Assembly: GCA_028564705.1 (NCBI GenBank)
Contig: JAPXFQ010001703.1
Span: forward strand, 1-64,000
Source: Apricaphanius iberus
Lineage: Eukaryota > Chordata > Actinopteri > Cyprinodontiformes > Aphaniidae
DNA: 64,000 bases
Reading direction: 5' to 3'
How positions within the stretch are numbered: the stretch's first letter is position 1; each line of letters begins with the position of its first letter. The notes under the pieces were generated by a model that had not been told where the DNA came from, did no database searches, and was given only the letters and a program-made list of their open reading frames with translations. Shown piece by piece: positions 42,132-54,800 of this stretch. A program made the translations under genes and the position numbers.

Positions 42132-42583
42132 GTGTATCATCCACCCAGAAGTCCTCAGGGAAGTGGAGCTACTCCTCTACAGGAAGCTGATCCTCCAGCT
42201 ATCGTCTCCTGGCAGTAAAGTGGAGGCTGCATCATGCTGTGGGATGACCATCAGTGAATGTTGGAGCTCTGCCACACCATCCTGGCAGGATGCCGTCTGC
42301 TTTTCATCATAGATAACACTCTACACAATAGATTACTTTCCTCATTAACACAGTAATGCAACATACAGTAACATATTACCCGTTACAGCTTCACTAACCC
42401 AGTTATGGATCACACATTTAAACTAGAGTTTTCACTGAACCAACACAGAGCAGATGTAGTTGGATAGCAGAGAAACCGATCCAAACGTCAGAATCAGGAA
42501 AAGATGATTTCAGACTGTTTATTCTCCTGTTTGTGATGAGATTCTTTACTGGATCACTGGAAGCAGCTGGAGCTTTACCTGAA
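42132..42583. other. Spacer between arrays, possible Tc1-like trace
   Basis: Contains GGCTGCATCATGCTGTGGG near 42226, resembling a conserved Tc1 transposase stretch, but no frame or termini. Otherwise unremarkable. Confidence 0.3.
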
Positions 42584-45306
42584 GTCATGACTCATCATTA
42601 TTCATCATGACTCTTCATTATTCATCATGACTCATCATTATTCATCATGACTCATCATTATTCATCATTATTCATCATGACTTTTCATGACTCATCATTA
42701 TTCATCATTATTCATCATGACTCATCATTATTCATCATGACTCATCATTATTCATCATGACTTCATTATTCATCATGACTTTTCATGACTCATCATTATT
42801 CATCATGACTCTTCATTATTTATCATGACTCATCATTATTCATCATTATTCATCATGACTTTTCATGACTCATCATTATTCATCATGACTCTTCATTATT
42901 CATCATGACTCTTCATTATTCATCATGACTCATCATTATTCATCATGACTTCATTATTCATCATGACTCATCATTAGTCATCATGACTCATCATTATTCA
43001 TCATGACTCATCATTATTCATCATGACTTTTCATGACTCATCATTATTCATCATGACTCATCATTATTCATCATGACTCATCATTATTCATCATGACTCT
43101 TCATTATTCATCATGACTTTTCATGACTCATCATTATTCATCATGACTCATCATTATTCATCCCGACTCATCATTATTCATCATGACTCATCATTATTCA
43201 TCATGACTCATCATTATTCATCATGAGTCATCATTATTCATCATGACTCATCATTATTCATCATGACTTTCAATGACTCATCGTGACGCTTCATGACTCA
43301 TCATTATTCATCATGACTCATCATTATTCATCCCGACTCATCATTATTCATCATGACTCATCATTATTCATCATGACTCATCATTATTCATCCCGACTCA
43401 TCATTATTCATCATGACTCATCATTATTCATCATGACTCATCATTATTCATCATGACTCATCATTATTCATCATGAGTCATCATTATTCATCATGACTCA
43501 TCATTATTCATCATGACTTTCAATGACTCATCGTGACGCTTCATGACTCATCATTATTCATCATGACTCATCATTATTCATCATGACTCTTCATTATTCA
43601 TCATGACTCATCATTATTCATCATGACTCATCATTATTCATCATGACTCATCATTCATCATGACTCTTCATTATTCATCATGACTTTTCATGACTCATCA
43701 TTATTCATCATGACTCATCATTATTCATCATGACTCATCATTATTCATCATGACTCATCATTATTCATCATGACTCATTATTCATCATGACTCTTCATTA
43801 TTCATCATGACTCATCATTATTCATCATGACTTTTCATGACTCATCATTATTCATCATTATTCATCATGACTCATCATTATTCATCATGACTCATCATTA
43901 TTCATCATGACTTCATTATTCATCATGACTCATCATTAGTCATCATGACTCATCGTTATTCATCATGACTCATCATTATTCATCATGACTAATCATACTC
44001 ATCATACTCATCATTATCATCATGACTCATCATTATTCTCGACCCTCATTATTCATCATGACTCATCATTATTCATCATGACACTTCATTATTCATCATG
44101 ACTCATCATTATTCATCATGACTCATCATTATTCACCATGACTCATCATTAGTCATCATGACTCATCATTATTCATCATGACCCATCATTATTCATCATG
44201 ACTCATCATTATTCATCATGACTCATCATTATTCATCATGACTCTTCATTATTCATCATGACTCATCATTATTCATCATGACTCATCATTATTCATCATT
44301 ATTCATCATGACTTTTCATGACTCATCATTATTCATCATGACTCATCATTATTCATCCCGACTCATCATTATTCATCATGACTCATCATTATTCATCATG
44401 ACTCATCATTACTCATCATGACTCATCATTATTCATCATGACTCATCATTATTCATCATGACTCATCATTATTCATCATGACTCATCATTAGTCATCATG
44501 ACTCATCATTATTCATCATCACCCATCATTATTCATCATGACTCATCATTATTCATCATGACTCATTATTCATCATGACTCATCATTATTCATCATGACT
44601 TCATTATTCATCATGACTCATCATTAGTCATCATGACTCATCATTATTCATCATGACTCATCATTATTCATCATGACTAATCATGACTCATCATTATTCA
44701 TCATGACTTTTCATGACTCATCATTATTCCTCATGACTCATCATTATTCCTCATGACTCATCATTATTCATCATTATTCATCATGACTTTTCATGACTCA
44801 TCATTATTCATCATGAGCCATCATTATTCATCATGACTCATTATTCATCATGACACTTCATTATTCATCATGACTCATCATGACTCATCATTATTCATCC
44901 TGACTCATCATGACTCATCATTATTCATCATGACTCATCATTATTCATCCCGACTCATCTTTATTCATCATGACTCATCATTATTCATCATGACTCATCA
45001 TTATTCATCATGAGTCATCATTATTCATCATGACTCATCATTATTCCTCCTGACTCATCATTATTCATCATGACTTTCAATGACTCATCGTGACGCTTCA
45101 TGACTCATTATTCATCATGACTCATCATTATTCATCCCGACTCATCATTATTCATCATGACTCATCATTATTCATCATGACTCATCATTACTCATCATGA
45201 CTCATCATGACTCATCATTATTCATCATGAGTCATCATTATTCATCATGAGTCATCATTATTCATCATGACTCATCATTATTCATCATGACTCATCATTA
45301 TTCATG
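42584..45306. repeat. 20-bp satellite with AP-1 consensus, about 130 copies
   Basis: The unit is TGACTCATCATTATTCATCA with frequent length variants (CTTTTCATGACTCATC, CTTCATTATTCATC). Most units hold a perfect AP-1/TRE heptamer TGACTCA, some TGAGTCA. It ends about 300 bp beyond the capn15 poly(A) signal, on the 3' side of that gene. Bases 45307-45600 are non-coding. Confidence 0.97.
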
Positions 45307-45603
45307 ATAGAAACTGTTGTCATACATGGAGGAAACATCTGGTAGGAAGGAGGGATGGTCTGATAAGCTGCAGAACCAGGAGTAGGGCGTCTCACCGCCA
45401 CAGGAGGAACCAGGAACCGTACTGGTACCAGGAACCAGAACCACCTTCATCACTACAGACCCTCCTCCACATCCTCCCTGATCGCATCAGCATTCCTCAG
45501 CATACAAACACAAGAACAAAGTGGTATCGTTGCATCGCTAAATTCATATTTTTTTTTTTCTTCATAAGTTAACAAGAAGCCCAACACTTTGAAGGAGAAA
45601 TCA

Positions 45604-45609
45604 TTTATT
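45604..45609 (-). terminator. capn15: capn15 poly(A) signal
   Basis: AATAAA on the minus strand 240 bp after the capn15 stop codon; first such signal downstream. Confidence 0.65.
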
Positions 45610-45848
45610 GCCAGCTCAGTAATGAACGTCTCCAGCCATGCCGCAGATCATCTTCTGTTCTCCTGACTGACGAAAGAACCAGCCTGCGGTTCTGGAAGGT
45701 TCTGGATCTTGAGATGTTTCACTTGTTTCTGTGTCTAAATCTTCACCATTAAAGATGCAGATTTCTTCTGGTTCCAGACTCAACCTGAGGTTCTGAGGCG
45801 CTGAACCGCTCCAGAACCCCTGTCCGGTCCGGTTCCGTCCAGCGGTGG

Positions 45849-48800
45849 TCAGAGCGGCCTGGGCCGGTGCAGACCCGCCGTCTGTGCGCTCAGAGCCGGG
45901 CTGTGGGACGCCTTGGAGGGACTCCAGTTCCCCAGAGACGCCTGGACGGCCTTCCTGTGCGCCAGTCTGTGGGTGATGGAGAAACCAGCGTTCCCCTCCA
46001 GCTGGGACAGAACCACCAGAACCTGCCTGGGACACGGAGACAATCTGCGTCACATCTACAGATCAGGGGTCAAACAGGAAGTGGGTGGGGCCGGAGACAG
46101 ACAGGTGACGATGCAGGAGAACCTGCAGAAAGTTCCTAGGAACCAAACCAGGATCTGGTTGGTGTGAGGCAGGGAATTATGAACAAGAATTAATATCCAC
46201 ATATAGCTCAGTTTATATCCTCATAACAATATCCCTCCCTATCTTCCTGTTAATTCAGAGCATGAATAGTTGATATAAAACTGCAGTTTGAACCGATAGA
46301 TGGCAGAAACAGCAGCCAGAGCATCTAGTAGCATCATGTAGTAATTTCCTCATGGATATCAGTGATCTGAGACGTTCTTACGGCTCGGCTCCGAACTAAA
46401 CTTAATTAAACACATCTAAATTAGAGGGTGACAATTTTTCTGGATTCCCACGGGTCACGAGATTCCTGCAGGATTCCCGCGGGACGGGAGTCAATTTCAC
46501 TGTTGGTAACGTGATCGGGGCGGGACAGGAAATAATCCACGGGATCGGACGGGAAACCAAAAATTATAAAAAAAATTTTTTACATTTATCTTGTCAGATA
46601 TCAGGGAATTAGCTTTAAAAAATGACGCTGCGATGCGGTGCCAATGTGTGGTTATTAACTCCACTACAAAATGCAATTCCATGGGGTCTACTACACGGCA
46701 GCACCAAAACTGAAACTGCTACGTTGTTGCTACACCACCTGGATAAACTGGTAAGGATATGATATCCGACTGAAAATGCGTGATTAATAGTTTGGTAGTC
46801 AGACGAATCGAGTCCATTCATGACGTGGTAAGGTGGCCAAACAACGAGAATGCAGGATATGGTTAAAGATGGTGGATAAAGCTAAATAGCTGATCTTTGA
46901 TACCGTGCTAGGCTATGGTTTAAAGGGGGGGCGCCATAGGAGGTAAATTACTGACCTACGGGAGTCGGGTTGGGAGTCTTTCTCTCTGGATTTTTTTCGG
47001 GACAAGATTTTTTTGGGGGGGCTGTCACGTGATCGGAACGTGACGGGAGTATTTTTTGGGATCGGAACCGTTGTCTGAACGTCTGATCCACGTCGGTCTT
47101 CTTATTACCAAAGCAGCTCCTCGGTTTGGGTCGTCTGCTCATGTTTAGGACTCTGAAACCGTCTTCCTCCATGTTGGTTTATGTATACTAGCGTGACATA
47201 AGGTGCAACTTGACGTGAAATACTGTACAACTAGATAAAGCTTCAGATAGAACGTTTTCTATCCTCATAGATCATAGATGTTGTCATATTGGCCAGCCGT
47301 ACCACCCACTGCTCCACCGGACACCTAAAATCATCATCATCATCAGAACTAGGGCCGTGTTGAAAAAAATGGAGCCTTAATTGATTGTTATAAAAACTCA
47401 ACGAATCAGATCAATTCACAAGTTCAAAAAACAGTTTAATTGTTTTTCATAGTTTTCCTTTTTTACAACTAAAATAGGAATTACAATCCCAGACAGCCGT
47501 TTTTAAGTCTTAGTTCTGAAAGAGTTTATACCGTTTTTCCTGGTAAACTGTCTCTCAGAGTTAAGATATTGAATTACAGTCATATAACTAAGATAACAGC
47601 TAAAATAAAAAAACGTTTTTAATAGCGCTGACCCATATCTGTATTGAACTGGATCAGATTGAATCGTAAAAATGAATTCTAGTTCTTGGGAACTGGAAAT
47701 GCGGTTTGAATCGGTACCCAATCAGAACCACGGGCTCAGCGGGTCCAAACTCTTATCCAGTCGGTTGAAATAACAAGCCGACCAATAAAATGAAGAGTTG
47801 AGGATGTGTGAAGGAAAAGTCCAGTTTCTACTTCTCCATCAGACGTTTCCATGGAGACGTTTTCCTTTTCTACTTCTACGTTGGTGTGTCGTTGTTGCAC
47901 AGCAGTTCCCCTCCAGGACAGCAGGGGGAGCAGAGCTTTTCTGTACGGTGACGTCTCTGGTTTACTGGAGTTTTATTTCCTTCAGCCTGTAAACATTATG
48001 TGCTGGAGAACGACCCAGCATGGCAGCCATATTGGATGGGTCTCCTCACTACAAACGCAGCTGCAGTCGATGGGCAACTATTTGGCGAATTTTGTGCAGG
48101 ATAAATAAATCTTAAATTATGAAAATGAGTTAAAAATGATTACATATCTGGGGATGAATTAGCTAGTTTGTCGAGTACAGCGGAAAAATTACCATGAGAG
48201 AATGTGTCTGAGCTTTGGACCTTTCATAACTTAGAGATTTGACATAAAAATGAAATTTGTTTTTATAACTAAAATTAGGGGCCCACTTATTGTGCCCGTG
48301 TTTTTGTGCAGCCCATGGTTGTGAAAAACGGTGTACAACTGTAACTAGATCATATGGGGTTAAGTAACAATTATTAAATGACTGTAAGACTGTGTAATCG
48401 TAACTAATGTTATTTGGCTATCAAAGAAATGCTAACGGCAGGAACTATAACCGTCATTGTCTCCTTTTCTATCTATTCATGCTACAGAGGGAATGGAGAC
48501 GGTGATCAGAGCAGCAGAGCGTTTGATTCGTCTACAGAAAATGGGTTAGCGTGTCCTTTGCCAAACAAGACGTGTTTTCACCTTTTTTACTCTGGGAGTT
48601 CCCTGCAGAAACTTCATATTTGTCATTTGTTGTCTCTGTATTTCTGTATAGCACATTACCAAAGTAACTACTGTGGAGTTACAGAGTGCAGCACACGCAA
48701 CAAGCTGTGCAAAAAAGGATTTTGGCTCCGTAAATCCAGTGAGTGAAATTAATTTAAATTAACTTTTAAATAAAACGTTTAAAAAATCCATTATTTTTAT

Positions 48801-51800
48801 TAATATGCCATACCATGTCTGATTTTGTTAAAAAGCATAATAAAATATGTTTTTGTTGTTGACTTTACATCTTCTTTATTAGAAATAAGCTGACTTGGGA
48901 GCGAATGGGGACCTATCCAAGATGGCGGCCGCATTAACACCTCCGCTCCAATAGTGTCAGTCCATGAGGCCGTAATGGCCGACAGAGAGAGAGCTCTGAT
49001 TGGCTGTAAAGCTTTTTACTAGAAGCTCATAGAATCCTCTAGAAACACCTGGAAACAAACTCAGCGTCTGATTGGTTGTTCTCTACATCACAAACAGAGC
49101 AGATAAACTGACCTCTAGTGGCCAAACGCTGCAATGACTACTGATTACAGCGACTACAGAGAACCGTTCTGGTGAAACCATGTGATGCTGAGCTAACCAA
49201 TCACAGACGGGCGCTCTACGATGCGTTTGATGGACAGTTGGAAACTTGGGCTCTACTCTGTGTGTCGTAGGTGACGCAGAGACCTTGTGTCCACGGATAG
49301 CGGCGTTGCGTGTCTCCATACCGACAGACGGAGAAGCTAGGCTTGGAGGAGACGAGAGCGTGTGACCTTTCACCCCAGCTAATGAAAACAGTTCCCCCGG
49401 TTGGCCAGCAGGGTTCACCTGTGCAGAGGAGGAACGCTGTCGGCCGTCTTCAGGCTGCGCCGCGTCGACACCACATTGAAGCTGTCACTGCAGTCACATG
49501 ACACGTGCAGGTGATGTCTGGGGTGTCGGTTCTCCACCATGACGATAAGCCCCGCCCACCCGTGGGTCAGGTAGTAGCAGGTCATCCCCTCCCGACCCTG
49601 AAAGGGGAGAGAGAGTTCAGCTTCATGCATCAGTAAACCTGCTGGGACCAACAGAACCATCATAAAGACCAGAACCACCAATGTTAGAACCATCAGGTGT
49701 AAACTACTCCATAGACTATAATGGTTTCTATTTGCCGTGGTGACAATGCTGCCGACGTAACACAACACTGATGTAACACAACATTAATGGAACACAACGC
49801 CGAAGTAACAGGTTTACGTAACACAACACTGATGTAACACAACGCCTCTGTCCTAACACACCCCTGATGATGGTTCTGATCCATTGATGATGGTTCTGAC
49901 CTGACCGGTTCAGGCAGGTTGATTAATTGGAGCTTTGCGCTACAGAACTGGTCAGTACCAGGCTCACCTCGTGCCGCTCTCCTCGGGTCTCAGCCAGCTG
50001 GATGATGGCGTCGGCGACGGTGGCGCCGGCCGCCCTCACCTGCTCCACCATCACCTGCCTGGAGCTGTGAACCGCCAGGATGTAGCCCGGTTCTTCGGCT
50101 CGAGCCCCTGGACCTTCGTCCTCTGCGGCGGCGCCGCTCCAGTGGTTGAAGGCGCAGCACAGCGCGGCGTACTCGCCCGGTTCCAGCATGGCGTCGCAGC
50201 CCACGAACCTCCGGACGCAGCGGCGGCTGTGGGCCAGCAGGCGGCCCAGGGTCAGAGTCCCGGCTCCGTCGTAGGCGACCCGGAAGAGCAGCACACACAG
50301 GTCCAACAGGTGGCTCTCTGCCGTGTCACAGCGCCTGGCAGAACCAAGGATCAGAACCAGTAAGAAGTTTAACCAGAGTGCTTGTGCTGCTGGTTCTGTT
50401 CCCACCTGCTGCCCTGCTGGAACAGAACCAGCTCCACGGCCGTCCGCTCCAGAACCGTCACCGACACTACCGTCAGCGGAACGTCGGACCCTCGGGGGAA
50501 AACTCCTGGAACCCGGACCTCCTGCCAGTCGGAGCGGATCTTACAGATGTCCACCGAGTCAAAGTACCTGCAGGGTCAGAGGTCAAAGGTCAGAGCCTCC
50601 AGGTTCTGCTTCTAGGACGGTCCGGCCCATAGACTGTAAAAAAGCGCCTCCTCCCTCCTCCCCGTTTACCAGAATGACTTTCATGGGGGAATTCATGGCG
50701 GATTCACAGACTCCTCCTCCCCAGCTCTGATGCAGCATGTTCCTAAAAAGGGCATAGGGGCGGGATCTTCACTGTAGACTCCGCCCTCGCGGGGCGTGTA
50801 TGGGCGTGTAGTTCGGTCGTAATCACGCCCATTCTGCTCCCGCATCCTCATAATTTATGCTAAACTTGGCTAGCAAAGCTAAAGGCTAATAGCGCTAATA
50901 GCTCCCTGCCTGACTGCTGCCGTATCTGCGCTCCTCCGACGGTTCTCCTATTTCTCAAACCTCAAAAGTTAAGAACTAGTAACTTGAAATAATTATTAAA
51001 ATGTAGTGTTACTATAATTATAGTCCAACGAAACAGCCTGTCAATCAAAGTCCGGCCCCCTCATTAATTATGCAAGATTTCAAAAAATTATCTTACGAAA
51101 ACCAGCCTAGTGCCCAGGTTCTTTATGAGCCCAGCGTTATCTCAGGAAGAATATGTAGCCATAGAAAGTTTAAAAAAAATTGAAACCAGGCATTAAAGTT
51201 GTTTTTAACGTGTCTAAAGTCCAATGCTTTTATAATGGGGGCCTAGTGGCCAAATGGAGGTACTACAGCCATGGCGGAGCAATGGCGGCCTCCATGGTAT
51301 GCGGTCACATAGCAGAGCAGCAAGCGGCCATCGGTCCGGCTCCTACCTGATGAAATGCCAGAAGTCCATCCAGAACAGGCCGTCCTCAGCTCGCTGGGCG
51401 CACAGCGCCCTCTTCAGGTGTGGAGGCCATTCTGGCCAGTCGTCGGCCCAGGCTCCGGTCCAGGAGAACCGGCCCCATGGGTTCCGGATCTGAACCAGTC
51501 TGAGACAAATTAGAGCATCTTATCAGAACCATCCTCTCAGGTTACAGCAGGGTAACTGTGGAAGAATCATTGATTAATATGAATTACTAATTTAATGTCT
51601 GTGACTGTGATGGACCGGTGACCTGTCCAGGTGAGACTCCGCCTCTCGCTCGTTGACAGCTGGAGATAGGCACCAGCCTGATGGATACTTTCATGTTTTA
51701 ACAATCAGAATTAGACTTCTAAAAACTGAAAATAAGCAACATGATTTTATTTAAACAAATTCATAATTCAAGATTCACTTTTTAAACATTCCCAGTTTAG

Positions 51801-54800
51801 CATTCAAAATACATTTTAACAAAGAAAAGCGCTGAGAGAGGGCAGACCTCAGACGGTGACCCGGATTACTCCCAGAATTTAATGACACGGAACCGCTCCG
51901 ACTGTGGGCACTTTCTGCAAATTTCATCCAAATCTTTTAATAACTTTCTGAGTTATGTTGCCAACAGCAAAAATAAGAAAGTATTTTAAATAATTTCCTT
52001 TTTTGTCATATTTTTCGTTTATTTTATAATAATGAAATTTATGGGGATTTGGTTGAGACAAAAAAGCCCAAAGCCAGAGTGATCCATCCACCGTGGTTCT
52101 GTTCTGACCCGTACCGTCCTCACCTGTGTCCGTCCACGTCCCTCACGTCCAGGACGGAGTAGGCGTGTCGGGGACGCAGACCCAGGGATTCGTACTCCAG
52201 CTCGTCCACCTTCATGTTGCCTCCTCCGCACGACGCCCCCATCAGGAATCTGGGTCCAACACAAGGACTGGGATTAACCATCCGGGTCCAGCAGAACCTC
52301 CCGCCCTCTGGCCGGTACCGTCCAGCTCACCCCGCCTCCTTAGAGCTCAGCATGGTGGCCCAGATGAGGTCCGTGTCGACGGGCTCCTCCCTGGGGTTGG
52401 TGGTGCTGAGCTGCAGGGCCAGGGACTGACACGGCGCCCCCGTCAGGGTGGCCAGGCCCTCGATGGCCCGACCCGCCTGGAGAGCAAAGTACGACCCGTG
52501 GAGCTTCGCCAGAGCTTTCTCCATCAGAGCCGCCCAGAGCTGCTTCCTCTGAGCCTGTAGGGAGAGAGACGAGCGTCTGGACCAGACCCGGCGTCAGGCA
52601 GTACCGCTGGCAGTATCCTCGGGTCAGAACAGCGCTTTCTGACACTCTTCCTATGTACATGTTCATATTATACATCATTAAAAAAGGGACTGACGGTATG
52701 GGGTTCCAAATGTGCCAAAAATGTCGTTCTATGCTGCAAATGTCAAATCAACATGTTAGCATTCGGTGTATCCGGCAGCAGTTTTTCTGCGCTTACAAAC
52801 TAGCATTTCACTACTGCATTACCCGCGTAATTGGCTAACAAACATTTAGCCTTTTCAGTTCCATTTAATAATGTAATCGCTGTATTTTTATGATATTCTG
52901 TCGCTACAATCTGTCGTTTCCCCTGCTGTTGTAATTTCCCTGTTTTCTATATCCTATTTCTGTTTAAATCAACTGAATTATTTTCCTGCTGTCTGTCTGT
53001 CTATCACAAAGACAGCAGGCCTCTAACCAAAATGGTTCAAAACCAGTTTCAGCTTCAATGTCTTTTATTTTGTGTCACATTTTATAGGATTTTTTAAAAG
53101 ATAAAAAAAATAAATATTTTTTTATGTAAGGTTGTTTTATGCTTCATTTATGCTTCAATACTTCATTTTATTAGCATTTTACATGAACTTATATTGGAAA
53201 AAATATATTTTTGAAGAAATACTAAACATTTTTAACATTTCAGATCTATTTGCACAAACGTTGCACATAAGGTCTGGACCGGGTCAGAACCAGCAGGGCT
53301 CAGTAACCCTAACCAGGCCTAGGCTAAATGGTTCTGTTGATGAATTGAAAAGATACGTGTATAACTTGAAGAATCCTCCAGCCTGAGGAGATCCTCCACC
53401 ATCTTCCCCACCTGGGAGAACAGCAGGTGTCCGTTCTCGTCACACGGCAGCATGTCGTCCACCAGAACCGTGGTCCACGACCCGTCCTTACAGAGACGGA
53501 CCTGGTATGCTCCCTCTGGGCACATGGACCGGGTCACCATCACCTTCTCCACCAGGTCCGGACGCTCGGCCAGAACCGCCAGGGCGCTGAGGAACCTGCA
53601 GTCCAGAACACGGTTAGAACCCCAGATGTGACAGTGGAACCTGGTCCAGTATTAACCAGAACCTGATCCAGTATAAACCAGAAACTGATCCAGGATAAAC
53701 CAGAACCTGATCCAAAATAAACCAGAACCTGATCCAAAATAAACCAGAACCTGATCCAGTATTAACCAGAACCTGATCCAGTATTAACCAGAACCTGATC
53801 CAGTATAAACCAGAAACTGATCCAGAACCTAATCCAGAACCTGATCCAGTATTAACCAGAACCTGATCCAGTATAAACCAGAAACTGATCCAGGATAAAC
53901 CAGAACCTGATCCAAAATAAACCAGAACCTGATCTAGTATAAACCAGAACCTGGTACAGTATAAACCAGAACCTGATCCAGTATAAACCAAAACCTGATC
54001 CAGTATTAACCAGAACCTGATCCAGTATAAACCAAAACCTGATCCAGTATTAACCAGAACCTGATCCAGTATTAACCAGAACCTGATCCATTATTAACCA
54101 GAAACTGATCCAGAACCTAATCCAGAACCTGATCCAGTATTAACCAGAACCTGGTACAGAATAAACCAGAAACTGATCCAGTATAAACCAGAAACTGATC
54201 CAGAACCTAATCCAGAACCTGATCCAGAATAATCTACAACCTCTCTGCAGCTTCTGTACTGTTACCCACTTGAGACAGCGTCTATTTACGGCTAAAATTA
54301 AATAGACTAAATGTTAAGCTAACAAAAGCAAATTATGAAAATCTTAAGATAAATACAAATTTGACTAAAGAGGAAATTAAATAATTAGAGGTGGTTTACT
54401 AAACATAAGATCCCTCTCCTCAAAGACTTTATTAGTAAATGACTTGATATCTGAAAAACAAAATTGATCTATTTTGCCTATCAGAAACCTGGCTGCAGCA
54501 GGAGGATTATGTAATTATAAATGAATCAACTCCTACCAATTATCAACATTTTCACATTCCTAGAAGTTCTGGGCGAGGAGGAGGAGGAGTTGCAACCATC
54601 TTTCATTCAGATTTACAAATTCGCCCAATGAGCCCTATGAGCTCTCACACAGCATGTCTGCCTCACTTACTATTCAGGCTGCAGTTACGCTTTCGGCCTG
54701 AGGGGGGCACTCGTGAGGACAAAACTTTCCAACCTGACAAAGTCCCTTTAAGAAAACTCTTTTTAGATCTCAGTGCTGCTTTTGACTCAGTCGATCATAA

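Noticed and set aside
40345..42144. 599-codon His-Pro-Ser-Ile repeat frame, minus strand
   Set aside because: Pure product of the GGAT microsatellite; the unit has no stop codon on that strand.
45616..46053. 145-codon minus-strand frame at the capn15 3' end
   Set aside because: It is a different frame from the final capn15 exon (46026-45849) and reads through the 3' UTR.
48414..48746. 110-codon plus-strand frame in capn15 last intron
   Set aside because: No motif, no splice context and AT-rich composition; likely chance.
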